DNA of 64,000 nucleotides from Neobacillus sp. PS2-9 (lineage in GTDB: Bacteria; Bacillota; Bacilli; Bacillales; Cytobacillaceae), in the NCBI RefSeq assembly GCF_030915525.1, contig NZ_CP133269.1:3507001-3571000 (forward strand), read 5' to 3'. A program made the position numbers and the translations under genes. Below are positions 18,015-27,577 of the stretch, piece after piece (within the stretch, counting starts at the first letter, position 1; every line of letters starts with the position of its first letter). Under the pieces are notes generated by a model that worked only from the letters and a program-made list of their open reading frames with translations, ran no database searches and was not told the DNA's origin.

Positions 18015-18974
18015 TTAACGGCTACCTTTGATATAGTGAGTACCAACTGCTTTTGGTGCATCGGCACGACCGATGAATCCTGTTAAAGCTAAGATTGTTA
18101 ATACGTAAGGAGCGATTAGCAAGTATACGCTTGGAATTTCCTTTAAGAAAGGTAAACTTGATCCAATGATACTGATACTTTGAGCAAAACCGAAGAAGAT
18201 TGCTGCCCCTAATGCGCCAAGTGGATGCCATTTACCGAAAATCATGGCTGCTAACGCCATGAAACCTTGACCACTGATAGTAGAGTGGCTGAAGTTAGAT
18301 GTAATGGATTGTGCGTACACTCCACCGCCTAGACCGCCAAGTGCTCCAGAAAGGAGAACACCTAGGTAACGCATTTTTGTTACATTAATACCCATTGTGT
18401 CAGCTGCCATTGGGTGTTCACCAACAGAACGAAGACGAAGACCAAATGGAGTTTTGAAAACAACATACCATACAATAATAGCAACAATAATTGCTAGGAA
18501 AGAAGTCCAATAGGTGTCTTGGAAAAAGATTTTTCCAATAACCGGAATGTCTTTTAACACAGGAATATCAACTTTGCTAAAGCCTTTAGAAATAATTCCA
18601 GTTTCACCTTTATCATAAATAAGTTTGACAAGGAACAAGGTTAGTCCTGTTGCTAATAAGTTGATCGCAACACCAGATACGGTATGGTCAGCGCGGAATG
18701 TAATAGACGCAACCGCATGGAATAGTGAGAAAAATGCTCCAGCAGCCATAGCTACTAATAAAGCAATCCACGGTGTAGCACTACCAAATGTATCATAAGT
18801 AGTTAAGTTGAACACAATGGCTGTAAATGCCCCAATTACCATTAAACCTTCAAGCCCAATATTTACTACCCCAGAACGCTCTGAGAAAATACCGCCTAAT
18901 GCAGTGAAGACAAGTGGAGCTGCCCATAATAATGTGGAAGGAACAAGAATCATTAAGATATCCATTAAACTCAA
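18015..18974 (-). CDS. Nucleoside ABC transporter permease (NupQ/YufQ-like)
   Basis: 319-residue hydrophobic permease of the BPD_transp_2 family (sugar/BMP transporters), with about eight membrane segments and the motif AIFGKWHPLGALGAAI. Partner of the second permease (1-bp gap), an ATPase and a BMP binding lipoprotein. The B. subtilis nupNOPQ system takes up guanosine and is the closest functional model. Nucleoside specificity is inferred from the binding-protein class. Confidence 0.85.
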   Translation of the reverse strand: MSLMDILMILVPSTLLWAAPLVFTALGGIFSERSGVVNIGLEGLMVIGAFTAIVFNLTTYDTFGSATPWIALLVAMAAGAFFSLFHAVASITFRADHTVSGVAINLLATGLTLFLVKLIYDKGETGIISKGFSKVDIPVLKDIPVIGKIFFQDTYWTSFLAIIVAIIVWYVVFKTPFGLRLRSVGEHPMAADTMGINVTKMRYLGVLLSGALGGLGGGVYAQSITSNFSHSTISGQGFMALAAMIFGKWHPLGALGAAIFFGFAQSISIIGSSLPFLKEIPSVYLLIAPYVLTILALTGFIGRADAPKAVGTHYIKGSR

Positions 18975-18975
18975 C

Positions 18976-20022
18976 TTACTTCACCTCCTTCTTACTGATT
19001 CTGTCAAGAAATACTCTGATGATGTAGCTTGATGCAACAAAGAATACAATTAAAGCAATAATGATATCAACTAATTCATTAGGAACGCCTGCTTCAAGAG
19101 GCATGTTTAATGCTCCCACTTTTAGAACACCAAACAGAATAGCCGAGAAGAAAACACCTAATGCTGTATTTCCACCTAGTAAGGCTACGGCAATACCGTC
19201 AAACCCTACTCCTGAGAATCCACCTTTAACCGCTGCATATTCGAAAGTACCAAGACCTTCCATTGCTCCAGCTAATCCAGCAAAGGCTCCTGAAATTAAC
19301 ATGGAAAGGATAATATTCTTATTAACATTCATACCAGCGTAGTGTGCAGCATGTTGGTTAAATCCTACAGATCTTAATTCGAAACCTCTTGTTGTTCTTT
19401 CTAATAAGAACCACATAACAAAGCAAGAAAGGATAGCAAGAATAATTCCCCAGTGTAGACGTGAATAATCAGTAAGACTTTCTAACCACTCAGAACGTAA
19501 AGTTGCTGATTTATGAATTGGACCTGTATTATCACCTTTATGTGATATTACGTTACGAATAATATAGTTTGACAAATGAAGTGCAACATAGTTCATCATA
19601 ATTGTTACGATTACTTCATGGACACGGAAACGTGCTTTTAATAAACCAGGAATAAATGCCCAAAGTGCACCAGCTACAATTGCTGCTAAAATAGCAAGTG
19701 GTAAATGAATCACACGTGGTAGATCAAAAGCAACCCCCACCCAAACTGCTGCAAGCCAACCAACTAAGAACTGTCCTTCAACCCCAATATTAAACAAACC
19801 AACTCGGAAGGCAAAGGCCACGGCTAAACCTGCTAAAATATATGGTGTAAATTGTCTAACTACTTCCCCGATATAATAAATATCTCCAAATGCACCATTC
19901 CAAAGTGCTGTAAAAGCTGCAATCGGATCGTAACCACTGACAATCATGATAATTGTTCCTACAAGGATACCTAATAAGACGGCAATAACTGGTGTTAAAA
20001 TACTTCTCAACCGTTTAGACAT
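18976..20022 (-). CDS. Nucleoside ABC transporter permease (NupP/YufP-like)
   Basis: 348-residue membrane permease, companion of the downstream permease. It has the family's GVEGQFLVGWLAAV and GLAGAMEGLGTFEYA segments. Its start overlaps the ATPase gene by 8 bp, so the genes are translated together. Same caveat on the exact substrate. Confidence 0.85.
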   Translation of the reverse strand: MSKRLRSILTPVIAVLLGILVGTIIMIVSGYDPIAAFTALWNGAFGDIYYIGEVVRQFTPYILAGLAVAFAFRVGLFNIGVEGQFLVGWLAAVWVGVAFDLPRVIHLPLAILAAIVAGALWAFIPGLLKARFRVHEVIVTIMMNYVALHLSNYIIRNVISHKGDNTGPIHKSATLRSEWLESLTDYSRLHWGIILAILSCFVMWFLLERTTRGFELRSVGFNQHAAHYAGMNVNKNIILSMLISGAFAGLAGAMEGLGTFEYAAVKGGFSGVGFDGIAVALLGGNTALGVFFSAILFGVLKVGALNMPLEAGVPNELVDIIIALIVFFVASSYIIRVFLDRISKKEVK

Positions 20023-21550
20023 TTGTTACTTCACCCGCTTCCTTTCTATTCGAGCCAGCCATCAATAATCCAAGCTCCTGCTCATTTGTTTCCTTCGGAT
20101 TCACGATAGCTACGATTTTCCCCTCATATATAACCGCGATACGGTCACTAACGTTCATAATTTCTTCTAATTCAAAGGATACTAGCAAGACTGCCTTTCC
20201 ATTATCGCGCTGCTCTATTAAGCGTTTATGAATGAATTCAATTGCACCAACATCCAAGCCTCGAGTAGGCTGTGCTGCGATCAGTAGGTCTGGATTGCGG
20301 TCAACTTCACGTCCAATTATCGCCTTTTGTTGGTTACCACCGGATAGTGCACGTGCTAACGTGTACTCACTAGGCGTACGAACATCAAATTCATTAATTA
20401 GTGATTTTGCTTTTTTATAAATTTCCTTAAAGTTTAAAATTCCGTTCTTTGAATATGGTTTTTTATTATAAGTCTGTAATACCATGTTTTCTCCGATTGG
20501 GAAGTTTAAAACTAGTCCATGCTTATGACGGTCTTGAGGAATATGACCAACACCTGATTCTGTAATATGTCTTGGCGTTTGGTTAATCAATTCTTTACCG
20601 TTTAATTTCACGCTTCCGGTTTCAGCTTTACGCAAGCCAGTAATTGCCTCAATAAATTCTGACTGGCCATTACCATCAACCCCGGCAATACCAACAATCT
20701 CTCCAGCACGGACAGAAAGATCCAATCCATTAACAACTGTCACGCCACGAGGATCTTTAACTACTAAATTGTTAATTTCAAGTACATCCTGTTTAGGAGA
20801 TGCATCTTTCTTTTCTGTTTTGAAAACAACCTCACGACCAACCATTAAGCTTGCAAGTTCATTAGGGTTGGTTTCACTAACAGTAACCGTTCCAATCCCT
20901 TTACCTTTTCGAATAACCGTGCAACGATCGGAAACTTCCATAATCTCTTTCAATTTATGGGTAATTAGAATAATAGATTTACCTTCTTTAATAAGCGTTT
21001 TCATTATTTGGATTAATTCTTTGATTTCCTGCGGTGTAAGTACAGCTGTTGGTTCGTCAAAAATAAGAATTTCCGCACCACGATAAAGAGTTTTTAGGAT
21101 TTCTACCCTTTGCTGCATACCTACAGTAATATCGGAAATTTTTGCTTGAGGGTCAACCGCTAAACCATAGCGCTCTGAAATCTCACGCACTTGTTGTTCA
21201 GCCTTTTTAATATCAATTCGGCCACCAGTGGTTATTTCTCTACCTAAAATGATGTTTTCAGTTACTGTAAACGTATCGACCAACATAAAGTGCTGGTGGA
21301 CCATTCCAATTCCTAAATCATTTGCGATGTTCGGGTTAGAAATGTTAACAGGCTTCCCTTTAACACGGATTTCACCCTGCTCTGGTTGATATAAACCAAA
21401 TAGAACATTCATTAAGGTGGATTTCCCTGCACCATTTTCACCAAGTAATGCGTGAATCTCACCCTTTTTTAATTGAAGAGTTATGTTATCATTCGCAACA
21501 AAGCCATTAAACTCTTTACGGATGTTAAGCATTTCAATTACATATTCCAT
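20015..21550 (-). CDS. Nucleoside ABC transporter ATPase (NupO/YufO-like)
   Basis: 511-residue double ATP-binding cassette. First half: Walker A GENGAGKST, degenerate signature ITVGMQQRVEI and Walker B EILIFDEPTAVLT. Second half: degenerate Walker A GVDGNGQSE but good signature LSGGNQQKAI. This asymmetry is usual for the sugar/BMP importer family. It starts the three-gene ABC unit 210 bp after the binding protein. Confidence 0.9.
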   Translation of the reverse strand: MEYVIEMLNIRKEFNGFVANDNITLQLKKGEIHALLGENGAGKSTLMNVLFGLYQPEQGEIRVKGKPVNISNPNIANDLGIGMVHQHFMLVDTFTVTENIILGREITTGGRIDIKKAEQQVREISERYGLAVDPQAKISDITVGMQQRVEILKTLYRGAEILIFDEPTAVLTPQEIKELIQIMKTLIKEGKSIILITHKLKEIMEVSDRCTVIRKGKGIGTVTVSETNPNELASLMVGREVVFKTEKKDASPKQDVLEINNLVVKDPRGVTVVNGLDLSVRAGEIVGIAGVDGNGQSEFIEAITGLRKAETGSVKLNGKELINQTPRHITESGVGHIPQDRHKHGLVLNFPIGENMVLQTYNKKPYSKNGILNFKEIYKKAKSLINEFDVRTPSEYTLARALSGGNQQKAIIGREVDRNPDLLIAAQPTRGLDVGAIEFIHKRLIEQRDNGKAVLLVSFELEEIMNVSDRIAVIYEGKIVAIVNPKETNEQELGLLMAGSNRKEAGEVTNV

Positions 21551-21715
21551 CTCTTCTCACTCCCTGTGACATGATAATGGAAAAATTGACCAGAAGTAGT
21601 AAGAGGTCAGACCTTTCCGAATTTTAAAAAAACAGGGATTTCCTCCCCACTATAAAATCTTAAATGAAAAGTAGAATTACATTTCTACACTTCAGTTAAG
21701 ACTCTTAAACAAGGT

Positions 21716-21750
21716 AAAAGCGGGAAGGGTTTCTCCAACCCGCTTTTTTC
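21716..21750 (-). terminator. Hairpin between BMP and ABC genes
   Basis: AAAAAGCGGG and CCCGCTTTT form the stem with an asymmetric inner part (GTTGG / CC). T residues follow poorly, so partial read-through into the ATPase gene is likely, letting the binding protein be made in excess. Confidence 0.65.
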
Positions 21751-21760
21751 CTCACAAAAA

Positions 21761-22849
21761 TTATTTTGCGCTAAAAGTTTTTAATTCATCACGAGTTCCA
21801 GGGACTTTTATAGCACCTGATTTAATCTTTTCGACCCACTCTTTAACAGCTGTTTCGATTGCATCTTTATTAGCAGCTTTGCTGTTGATTGGTGCTAAGC
21901 CAACGCCATCTTCAGCTAAACCGTATAGGATTGATTCTCCACCAGGGAAATTTCCATCCATAGCCTTTTTAGATAAATCTTGTACTGCTACGTCAACACG
22001 CTTAAGTGCAGATGTAAGAACAACATCTGGACCCATGTCGTTTTGGTCACGGTCTACACCGATTGCCCAAATTTCTTTGCTAGGGTCTTTCGCTTTTCTG
22101 TCTGTAGCTTCTTTGAATAGACCGTTACCAGTACCACCAGCTGCGTGGAAAATTACGTCTGCGCCTGAAGAGTACATTTTAGAAGCGATATTTTGACCAA
22201 GTTCTGCTTTGTCAAATGCTCCAGAATATTGTACGTCAACTTTCACTTCTGGCTTAGCAGCTTTAACACCAGCTAAGAAACCAGATTCGAAACGCTCGAT
22301 AACAGGAATTTCCATACCACCGATGAAACCGATGTGGTTAGATTTTGTTGTAAGAGCTGCTGCAACACCAGCAAGGAATGCAGCTTCTTGCTCTTTGAAA
22401 AGAACGCTTGCTACGTTTGGTTGTTTAACTTCAGCATCAATGATTGCAAAGTGTGAATCTTTTTGTTGTTTCGCGATTTCTTCTACTGCAGCTTGCATTA
22501 AGAAACCGATTCCGTATACTAAATCAAAGTCTTGACGAGCAAGAGTATTTAAGTTTGTAGAGTAATCTGCATCAGATTTAGATTGTAGGTAATCAAATCC
22601 GCCTTTACCTTTTTTCATTCCATTGTCAGCACCGAATTTTTGAAGACCTTCCCATGCTGATTGGTTGAATGATTTGTCATCAACACCACCGACGTCAGTA
22701 ACCATCGCAACAGAGAATGCTTTTCCTTTTTCTTCTCCACCCTTAGATGTTTCGTTTTTGCTTGTGTCATCGCTTTTTCCACAAGCACCTAAAAGTGTTC
22801 CAGCAGCAAGAACTAAAGATAGCGCCATTCCAATTTTACGCTTTTGCAA
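21761..22849 (-). CDS. BMP-family nucleoside-binding lipoprotein
   Basis: Substrate-binding lipoprotein of the Bmp/Med family (NupN-like). I place the start at TTG 22849: AGGGGG lies 9 nt upstream and the result is a normal lipoprotein signal ([17 protein letters not shown]) with lipobox LGAC and lipidated Cys23. The longer frame to 22915 would put 22 extra residues before the signal. The mature protein has [20 protein letters not shown] and [10 protein letters not shown], typical of the family. 363 residues. A CodY-like box and a GntR gene lie immediately upstream. Confidence 0.85.
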   Translation of the reverse strand: MQKRKIGMALSLVLAAGTLLGACGKSDDTSKNETSKGGEEKGKAFSVAMVTDVGGVDDKSFNQSAWEGLQKFGADNGMKKGKGGFDYLQSKSDADYSTNLNTLARQDFDLVYGIGFLMQAAVEEIAKQQKDSHFAIIDAEVKQPNVASVLFKEQEAAFLAGVAAALTTKSNHIGFIGGMEIPVIERFESGFLAGVKAAKPEVKVDVQYSGAFDKAELGQNIASKMYSSGADVIFHAAGGTGNGLFKEATDRKAKDPSKEIWAIGVDRDQNDMGPDVVLTSALKRVDVAVQDLSKKAMDGNFPGGESILYGLAEDGVGLAPINSKAANKDAIETAVKEWVEKIKSGAIKVPGTRDELKTFSAK

Positions 22850-22886
22850 GGCATTGTACCCCCTATGATATGTTTGATATAGTAGA

Positions 22887-22901
22887 AATTTTCGCAGAAC
22901 T
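22887..22901. promoter_or_regulatory. CodY-like box before the BMP gene
   Basis: AATTTTCGCAGAACT matches the 15-bp CodY consensus AATTTTCWGAAAATT at 11 positions. It overlaps the likely -10/-35 zone of the BMP gene. CodY controls nupN in B. subtilis; here this is inference from a moderate match. Confidence 0.35.
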
Positions 22902-22929
22902 GGGTACGTTTTCATCTCGTATTAAAAAA

Positions 22930-23652
22930 TTAAATACGTTTCCTTAATACATGAAAACTAAACTTGTCCGCTTTAAAATAGTTTACCGAATATAGAACAG
23001 GTTCATCCATTTCATCGAAATGCATTTGTTTTAAAACTAACAATGCAGTTTCAGGATCACATTCTAGAATTGGGGAAATTTTCTCATGATAGCCTATCGG
23101 CTCGATTTGAGCTACCGCGTATGTAATTCTTCGGTTTGCTTCTTCGTCCAATATGCGGAAGAAACCTTCCTCATAGGAAAAAGTTTTAGGCAAAATCCGT
23201 TCGGGAACCTTGTCAATACAGTAGACAACTGGTTCACCATTTGCGGTCCTAACCCTCTCCATCACGAAAATCTCCTCACTTGTAGAACATGAGAAACGGC
23301 GAATATCCTCTTCGGTAGGCCCCAGTGTTGATGAGCTTAAGAAAATGGTTCCTGGTTTCATACCAGCTTGTTTAATCATGTCAGTGACACTATTAAGTTG
23401 TTCAATCCCTGAAGTAAACAGTGGCTTTGAATTAACGAAGGTGCCAACACCATGGCGCCTAATGATAACGTTTTCTTCTTCAAGAATACGTAAAGCCTCT
23501 CGAAGTGTTGCCCTGCTTACACCAAGCTGTTTAGCAAGATCGAATTCGGAAGGTAATTTTTCTTTTTCTTTATATATTCCATTTTCAATATCCTGCTTTA
23601 ACCGATCGATTACTTGTAAGTATAAATGCCGGTTATCTGACTTAATTGACAT
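22930..23652 (-). CDS. ymfC: GntR/UTRA transcriptional regulator (YmfC-like)
   Basis: 240-residue regulator with an N-terminal GntR winged helix ([22 protein letters not shown], split HTH about 33-55) and a C-terminal UTRA ligand domain (HutC subfamily). It lies between spoIIIE and the nucleoside transporter, so local control of that transporter is plausible. GGAGGATAAAGC precedes the ATG. A perfect 14-bp palindrome lies 30 bp upstream and probably is its own operator. Confidence 0.88.
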   Translation of the reverse strand: MSIKSDNRHLYLQVIDRLKQDIENGIYKEKEKLPSEFDLAKQLGVSRATLREALRILEEENVIIRRHGVGTFVNSKPLFTSGIEQLNSVTDMIKQAGMKPGTIFLSSSTLGPTEEDIRRFSCSTSEEIFVMERVRTANGEPVVYCIDKVPERILPKTFSYEEGFFRILDEEANRRITYAVAQIEPIGYHEKISPILECDPETALLVLKQMHFDEMDEPVLYSVNYFKADKFSFHVLRKRI

Positions 23653-23681
23653 GCTTTATCCTCCAGGCTTTTTCCTAAGAC

Positions 23682-23695
23682 ATCAGACATCTGAT
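23682..23695. promoter_or_regulatory. Palindromic operator candidate of the GntR gene
   Basis: ATCAGACATCTGAT is ATCAGA/TCTGAT with a 2-bp centre. A TATAAT -10 box for the gene is at 23715-23720 on the minus strand, so the site covers about +13 to +26, the right place for autorepression. Confidence 0.55.
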
Positions 23696-23803
23696 ATCAT
23701 TCCTACTAACCGAGATTATAGTAACATTTTTTTAGTGATAAATAAATAGGTATTCAAAATTTTGTCGAAAAAAGGTTCATTCTTCAAAAATGTCTTAAAG
23801 TTG

Positions 23804-23839
23804 TTGATATTATTGCTTTGAAATCTGTTATAATATAAT
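23804..23839 (+). promoter_or_regulatory. Plus-strand promoter-like sequence
   Basis: TTGATA (23804-23809), 19-bp spacer and an extended -10 TGTTATAAT (TATAAT at 23829-23834; a second TATAAT at 23834-23839). No plus-strand gene follows; any transcript would end at the bidirectional terminator at 23948-23976, giving about 135 nt. AT-richness makes chance possible. Confidence 0.35.
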
Positions 23840-23947
23840 CTTTCTATTAAAAACATAGGTATTTCACACCAGAATATAGGTCTTTTTTATCATCTTTTAT
23901 AAGCGCGCACTTAATACTATAGTATGGGGCATGTGGGAATTTAGTAT

Positions 23948-23976
23948 AAAAAAAAGAGCCATTGGCTCTTTTTTTT
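23948..23976 (-). terminator. Bidirectional terminator after spoIIIE
   Basis: AAAAGAGCCA and TGGCTCTTTT pair; runs of A and T flank both sides, so it works in either direction. It begins 3 nt past the spoIIIE stop. Confidence 0.85.
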
Positions 23977-23978
23977 AC

Positions 23979-26330
23979 CTATGAACTTTGCTCTTCTTTT
24001 GGTTTTGTCTGTAAAACCACACGTGGCTTACTTCCTTCGTATGGTCCCACTACTCCACGTGCTTCCATTTCATCAATAAGGCGGGCCGCTCTAGTGTAAC
24101 CAATTCGGAAACGGCGTTGCAGCATGGAAACTGATGCTGTTTGCATTTCAACAATTAAATCAACGGCTTCATCATACAAATCATCCTCAACTGCTCCTGT
24201 TACTTCCGGAATATCATCTGGGATCATTTCTTCTTGGTATTGAGCTTTTTGCTGTGAAATAACAAATTCAACGGTATCCTCCACCTCTTGATCGGAAAGG
24301 AATGCACCTTGGACACGAACAGGCTTTGATGCTCCCACTGGCAGGAATAGCATATCCCCACGCCCCAGTAACTTTTCTGCTCCACCCATATCCAAAATTG
24401 TTCTTGAATCCGTTGCACTTGAAACAGCAAAGGCAATTCGGGAAGGAATATTTGCTTTTATGACACCTGTAATAACATCCACAGATGGCCTTTGAGTAGC
24501 AATAATTAAGTGAATGCCGGCTGCACGCGCCATTTGTGCGAGTCGTGTGATTGAATCTTCTACATCTGAAGAGGCAACCATCATTAAATCAGCTAACTCA
24601 TCAACAATAACGACAATGTATGGCAATAATGGCTGCTTGTCATTTTCCTCTAAATTATGTCTTCTCACATGCTCATTATAGCCCTCAATATTACGGGTTC
24701 CTGTGTATGAAAAGAGTTCATAACGTCTTTCCATTTCACTAACAACCTTTTTCAATGCCTGTGAGGCTTTTTTCGCATCTGTCACAACTGGTGCAAGTAA
24801 ATGTGGAATTCCATTATAAACATTTAGTTCAACCATTTTCGGATCAATCATCATTAACTTTACTTCATGAGGCTTTGCCCTCATCAGGATACTTGTTATG
24901 ATTCCATTAATACATACACTTTTCCCGCTCCCAGTAGCACCTGCCACAAGTAGATGGGGCATCTTATTTAATTCGGCCAGCACAGCCTCACCCGTTATAT
25001 CTCTGCCGAGTCCAATTAGTAATTTGGCATCCGGTTTATCATTCTGAGTAGCATCTAATACTTCACGAAGCGAGACCATGGCTACCTCTGAATTAGGAAC
25101 TTCAATTCCTATAGCGGATTTTCCTGGAATAGGTGCCTCAATTCGTATATCCTTGGCAGCAAGTGCTAAGGCTAAGTCATCACTTAAGCTAACAATTTTA
25201 CTAACTTTTACACCCACATCTGGGTGTACCTCATATTTTGTTACAGCTGGTCCTAAATGAACCTGTGTGACTCTCGCCTTAACACCGAAGCTTTGAAAAG
25301 TTCGCTCAAGCTTTGCAGCATTTGCATGAATCAGTTCATATTCTCCACTTTGATCTGTTTTCTTCGGATGCTTTAATAATCTAAGAGGAGGCAATTCGTA
25401 TGCAACATTTTCTACTTCGGTAAACGTGATTGGAGGTGCTTGATCAACTTCCTCTTCCATGTTTCCTTTTTTTCCTTTTTGTTGTTCAGTTTTATTCTGC
25501 GAAGGTATGGCTACTGATTCTTCCATATAAGCCTTGTCAGCAAAACTGGAAATGATCGGTTCTGGAACAATTGTTTCCTCCTGCAAGGATGGCTGTTGAA
25601 CGTTGATCACAGGTCCACTTTCCTGTACAGAGGGTTCCTGCTGTCTTGCTTTTTGTTCCTTTTTCTCATTTTTCCGTTCTTCTTGTTTTTGCTTCCATTC
25701 TGACATATCCGTTTTAAATGCTTCCCATTGATTTTTAAAGAAGTCGAACAGCGTCAGCATAATCTTGCCAATGAAGTCACCGAAGGATTTGCCTGTAAGT
25801 AAAACTATACCAATTATAATAAAAATAAATGCAATAATCTTAGTACCTGTTTCTGCGAATAGGTAATGAAATAGTGCAAACAAAATAGCTCCAAGGATAC
25901 CACCGCCAAGGTCGGTTGTACTTGTTTCCCCTCGAAGTTCCATCATGAATAATTCCCATGTATTACTAATGACACTTGGGTCTTTAAATTTCCCATCATT
26001 CGTAAGTAAGTGGAACAATGTAACATGGCTTAATAAAAGGATAGCAGAAACAATAAAATAGCTTCCGACTAATTTAATATGAAAGAAAAATGGTATTTCT
26101 CGCTTCCACATTAAGTATACGCTTAATACTACCAGCCCTAGCAAACCCAGCATATACCATTCACCCATCCAAAATCTAAAGAAAAGGACAGTTGCTTTTC
26201 CTACTGCCCCAAGCTTGGCAATGGAAATGATGGCTATTGCTAAAATAGCAAGTGCAGTTAATTCAAATTGGATCGTTCGTTTTAAATGGTTATCTCTCTT
26301 TTTTGGTTGTCTTCTCTTTTTTTTGGCCAT
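23979..26330 (-). CDS. spoIIIE: DNA translocase SpoIIIE/FtsK
   Basis: 783-residue septal DNA pump that moves the chromosome into the forespore. The N-terminal 190 residues hold four to five membrane segments, followed by a charged Gln/Glu-rich linker (about 210-310). The motor follows, with Walker A GATGSGKS near 465 and [14 protein letters not shown] as Walker B. A C-terminal winged-helix gamma domain that reads SRS-type sequences ([28 protein letters not shown]) ends the protein. Length and location match B. subtilis SpoIIIE. Confidence 0.96.
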   Translation of the reverse strand: MAKKKRRQPKKRDNHLKRTIQFELTALAILAIAIISIAKLGAVGKATVLFFRFWMGEWYMLGLLGLVVLSVYLMWKREIPFFFHIKLVGSYFIVSAILLLSHVTLFHLLTNDGKFKDPSVISNTWELFMMELRGETSTTDLGGGILGAILFALFHYLFAETGTKIIAFIFIIIGIVLLTGKSFGDFIGKIMLTLFDFFKNQWEAFKTDMSEWKQKQEERKNEKKEQKARQQEPSVQESGPVINVQQPSLQEETIVPEPIISSFADKAYMEESVAIPSQNKTEQQKGKKGNMEEEVDQAPPITFTEVENVAYELPPLRLLKHPKKTDQSGEYELIHANAAKLERTFQSFGVKARVTQVHLGPAVTKYEVHPDVGVKVSKIVSLSDDLALALAAKDIRIEAPIPGKSAIGIEVPNSEVAMVSLREVLDATQNDKPDAKLLIGLGRDITGEAVLAELNKMPHLLVAGATGSGKSVCINGIITSILMRAKPHEVKLMMIDPKMVELNVYNGIPHLLAPVVTDAKKASQALKKVVSEMERRYELFSYTGTRNIEGYNEHVRRHNLEENDKQPLLPYIVVIVDELADLMMVASSDVEDSITRLAQMARAAGIHLIIATQRPSVDVITGVIKANIPSRIAFAVSSATDSRTILDMGGAEKLLGRGDMLFLPVGASKPVRVQGAFLSDQEVEDTVEFVISQQKAQYQEEMIPDDIPEVTGAVEDDLYDEAVDLIVEMQTASVSMLQRRFRIGYTRAARLIDEMEARGVVGPYEGSKPRVVLQTKPKEEQSS

Positions 26331-26420
26331 CTAATCACCTTATATGTTAGTTATGGTATATTATTTCACAATATTACTATAAGTTAGTATGTATAACTAA
26401 ATAAATAATAAAGAAATGGA

Positions 26421-26452
26421 AGAAAGCAGCCGGAATGGCTGCTTTTTTCTTT
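26421..26452. terminator. Hairpin after tepA-ylzJ
   Basis: AAGCAGCC and GGCTGCTT pair around 5 nt. The T run is better on the plus strand (TTTTTTCTTTG) than on the minus strand (TTTCTTCC); it may serve tepA-ylzJ weakly and block antisense transcription strongly. Confidence 0.65.
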
Positions 26453-26476
26453 GTATCCTGATTATACCATAATCTA

Positions 26477-26716
26477 CTACTGCAAAGCGGACAAACCCTC
26501 TTGGACACCAAAAGAAATTTTAGCACCAGGGCATATCCGTTCGTCTAGATAGTGCTGCGGATCGCTGCTTAGAATACGGATTACTTGAACATTTTGCGGA
26601 TCCATTTGCTCTACTAGGAGTGGAACTCCTTGATAGGTTATCATTTTTTGTTGCTGAAAAGATTCTTGTTCAGTTGGAAAGATCAGTTCATTTGGCATCA
26701 TCGTATATAAAATCAT
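26477..26716 (-). CDS. ylzJ: YlzJ-like small protein
   Basis: 79-residue protein of the YlzJ family, conserved in spore-formers next to tepA; function unknown. It begins [14 protein letters not shown]. Its start overlaps the tepA stop by 4 bp (ATGA), so it is translated with TepA. No membrane segment or catalytic motif is visible. Confidence 0.85.
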   Translation of the reverse strand: MILYTMMPNELIFPTEQESFQQQKMITYQGVPLLVEQMDPQNVQVIRILSSDPQHYLDERICPGAKISFGVQEGLSALQ

Positions 26717-27468
26717 TGAATCAGCCCCTCATTTTTTTCCTGCCGAAGATCGATCATTTCATTTAGCTTCTTCATAGCCGGTCCCAATCCGCCTACTTCA
26801 TCAATTAATCCAGACTTCACGGCGTCAACACCAATTACATTTGTTCCAATATCTCTTGTCAAATTACCCTTTGCAAACATTAAGTCTTTAAATGTATCCT
26901 CGGTAATTTTCGAATGCTTCGTAACAAAATTAACTACCCTCTCTTGCATTTTATCTAAGTATTCAAAGGTTGCAGGAACACCAATGACGAGGCCAGTTAA
27001 TCGAATGGGATGAATCGTCATAGTCGCTGTTTCTGCAATAAAGGAATAATCACAGGATACAGCAATTGGGACACCGATTGAATGTCCGCCACCTAAAACA
27101 ATGGAAACAGTTGGTTTCGATAAAGAGGCTATCATTTCAGAAATGGCAAGCCCCGCTTCAACGTCCCCTCCAACTGTATTTAAAATTATGAGCACTCCTT
27201 CAATCTTGGGATTTTGCTCAATAGCTACGAGCTGTGGCAATAAATGCTCATACTTAGTGGTTTTATTTTGAGGAGGAAGTGCCATATGCCCCTCTATTTG
27301 TCCTATGATTGTTAAACAATGAATTCTTGAATCTGCAGATAGCTGTGGAACATTGGTTTGGCCAAGCTGCTGAATTTTTTCTAATAAACCTGAAGCAGGC
27401 TTTTCCTCTTTTTGTGGCTCGCCGCCATCCTGGTTACCAGTATCATTTTTTTGTATATCGTTATTCAT
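26713..27468 (-). CDS. tepA: ClpP-like protease TepA
   Basis: ClpP-class serine protease of 251 residues implicated in B. subtilis in turnover of small acid-soluble spore proteins during outgrowth (earlier described as translocation-enhancing). Catalytic Ser130 is in GGGHSIGVP and His153 in MTIHPIR. The first 35 residues are polar and Gly/Asn/Lys-rich. Followed by ylzJ with a 4-bp overlap. Confidence 0.92.
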   Translation of the reverse strand: MNNDIQKNDTGNQDGGEPQKEEKPASGLLEKIQQLGQTNVPQLSADSRIHCLTIIGQIEGHMALPPQNKTTKYEHLLPQLVAIEQNPKIEGVLIILNTVGGDVEAGLAISEMIASLSKPTVSIVLGGGHSIGVPIAVSCDYSFIAETATMTIHPIRLTGLVIGVPATFEYLDKMQERVVNFVTKHSKITEDTFKDLMFAKGNLTRDIGTNVIGVDAVKSGLIDEVGGLGPAMKKLNEMIDLRQEKNEGLIQ

Positions 27469-27542
27469 CCAAATACTCCCTTCAAAGCATGATATATTTT
27501 AGTATTAACCTATGATTTGATTTCATTCTACCAATCCATATA

Positions 27543-27577
27543 AATAAGGTACTGGACATTGTCCAGTACCTTATTTC
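27543..27577 (-). terminator. Intrinsic terminator of rnjB
   Basis: AAATAAGGTACTGGAC and its exact complement form a 16-bp stem with a 3-nt core; 1 nt past the rnjB stop. Confidence 0.85.
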
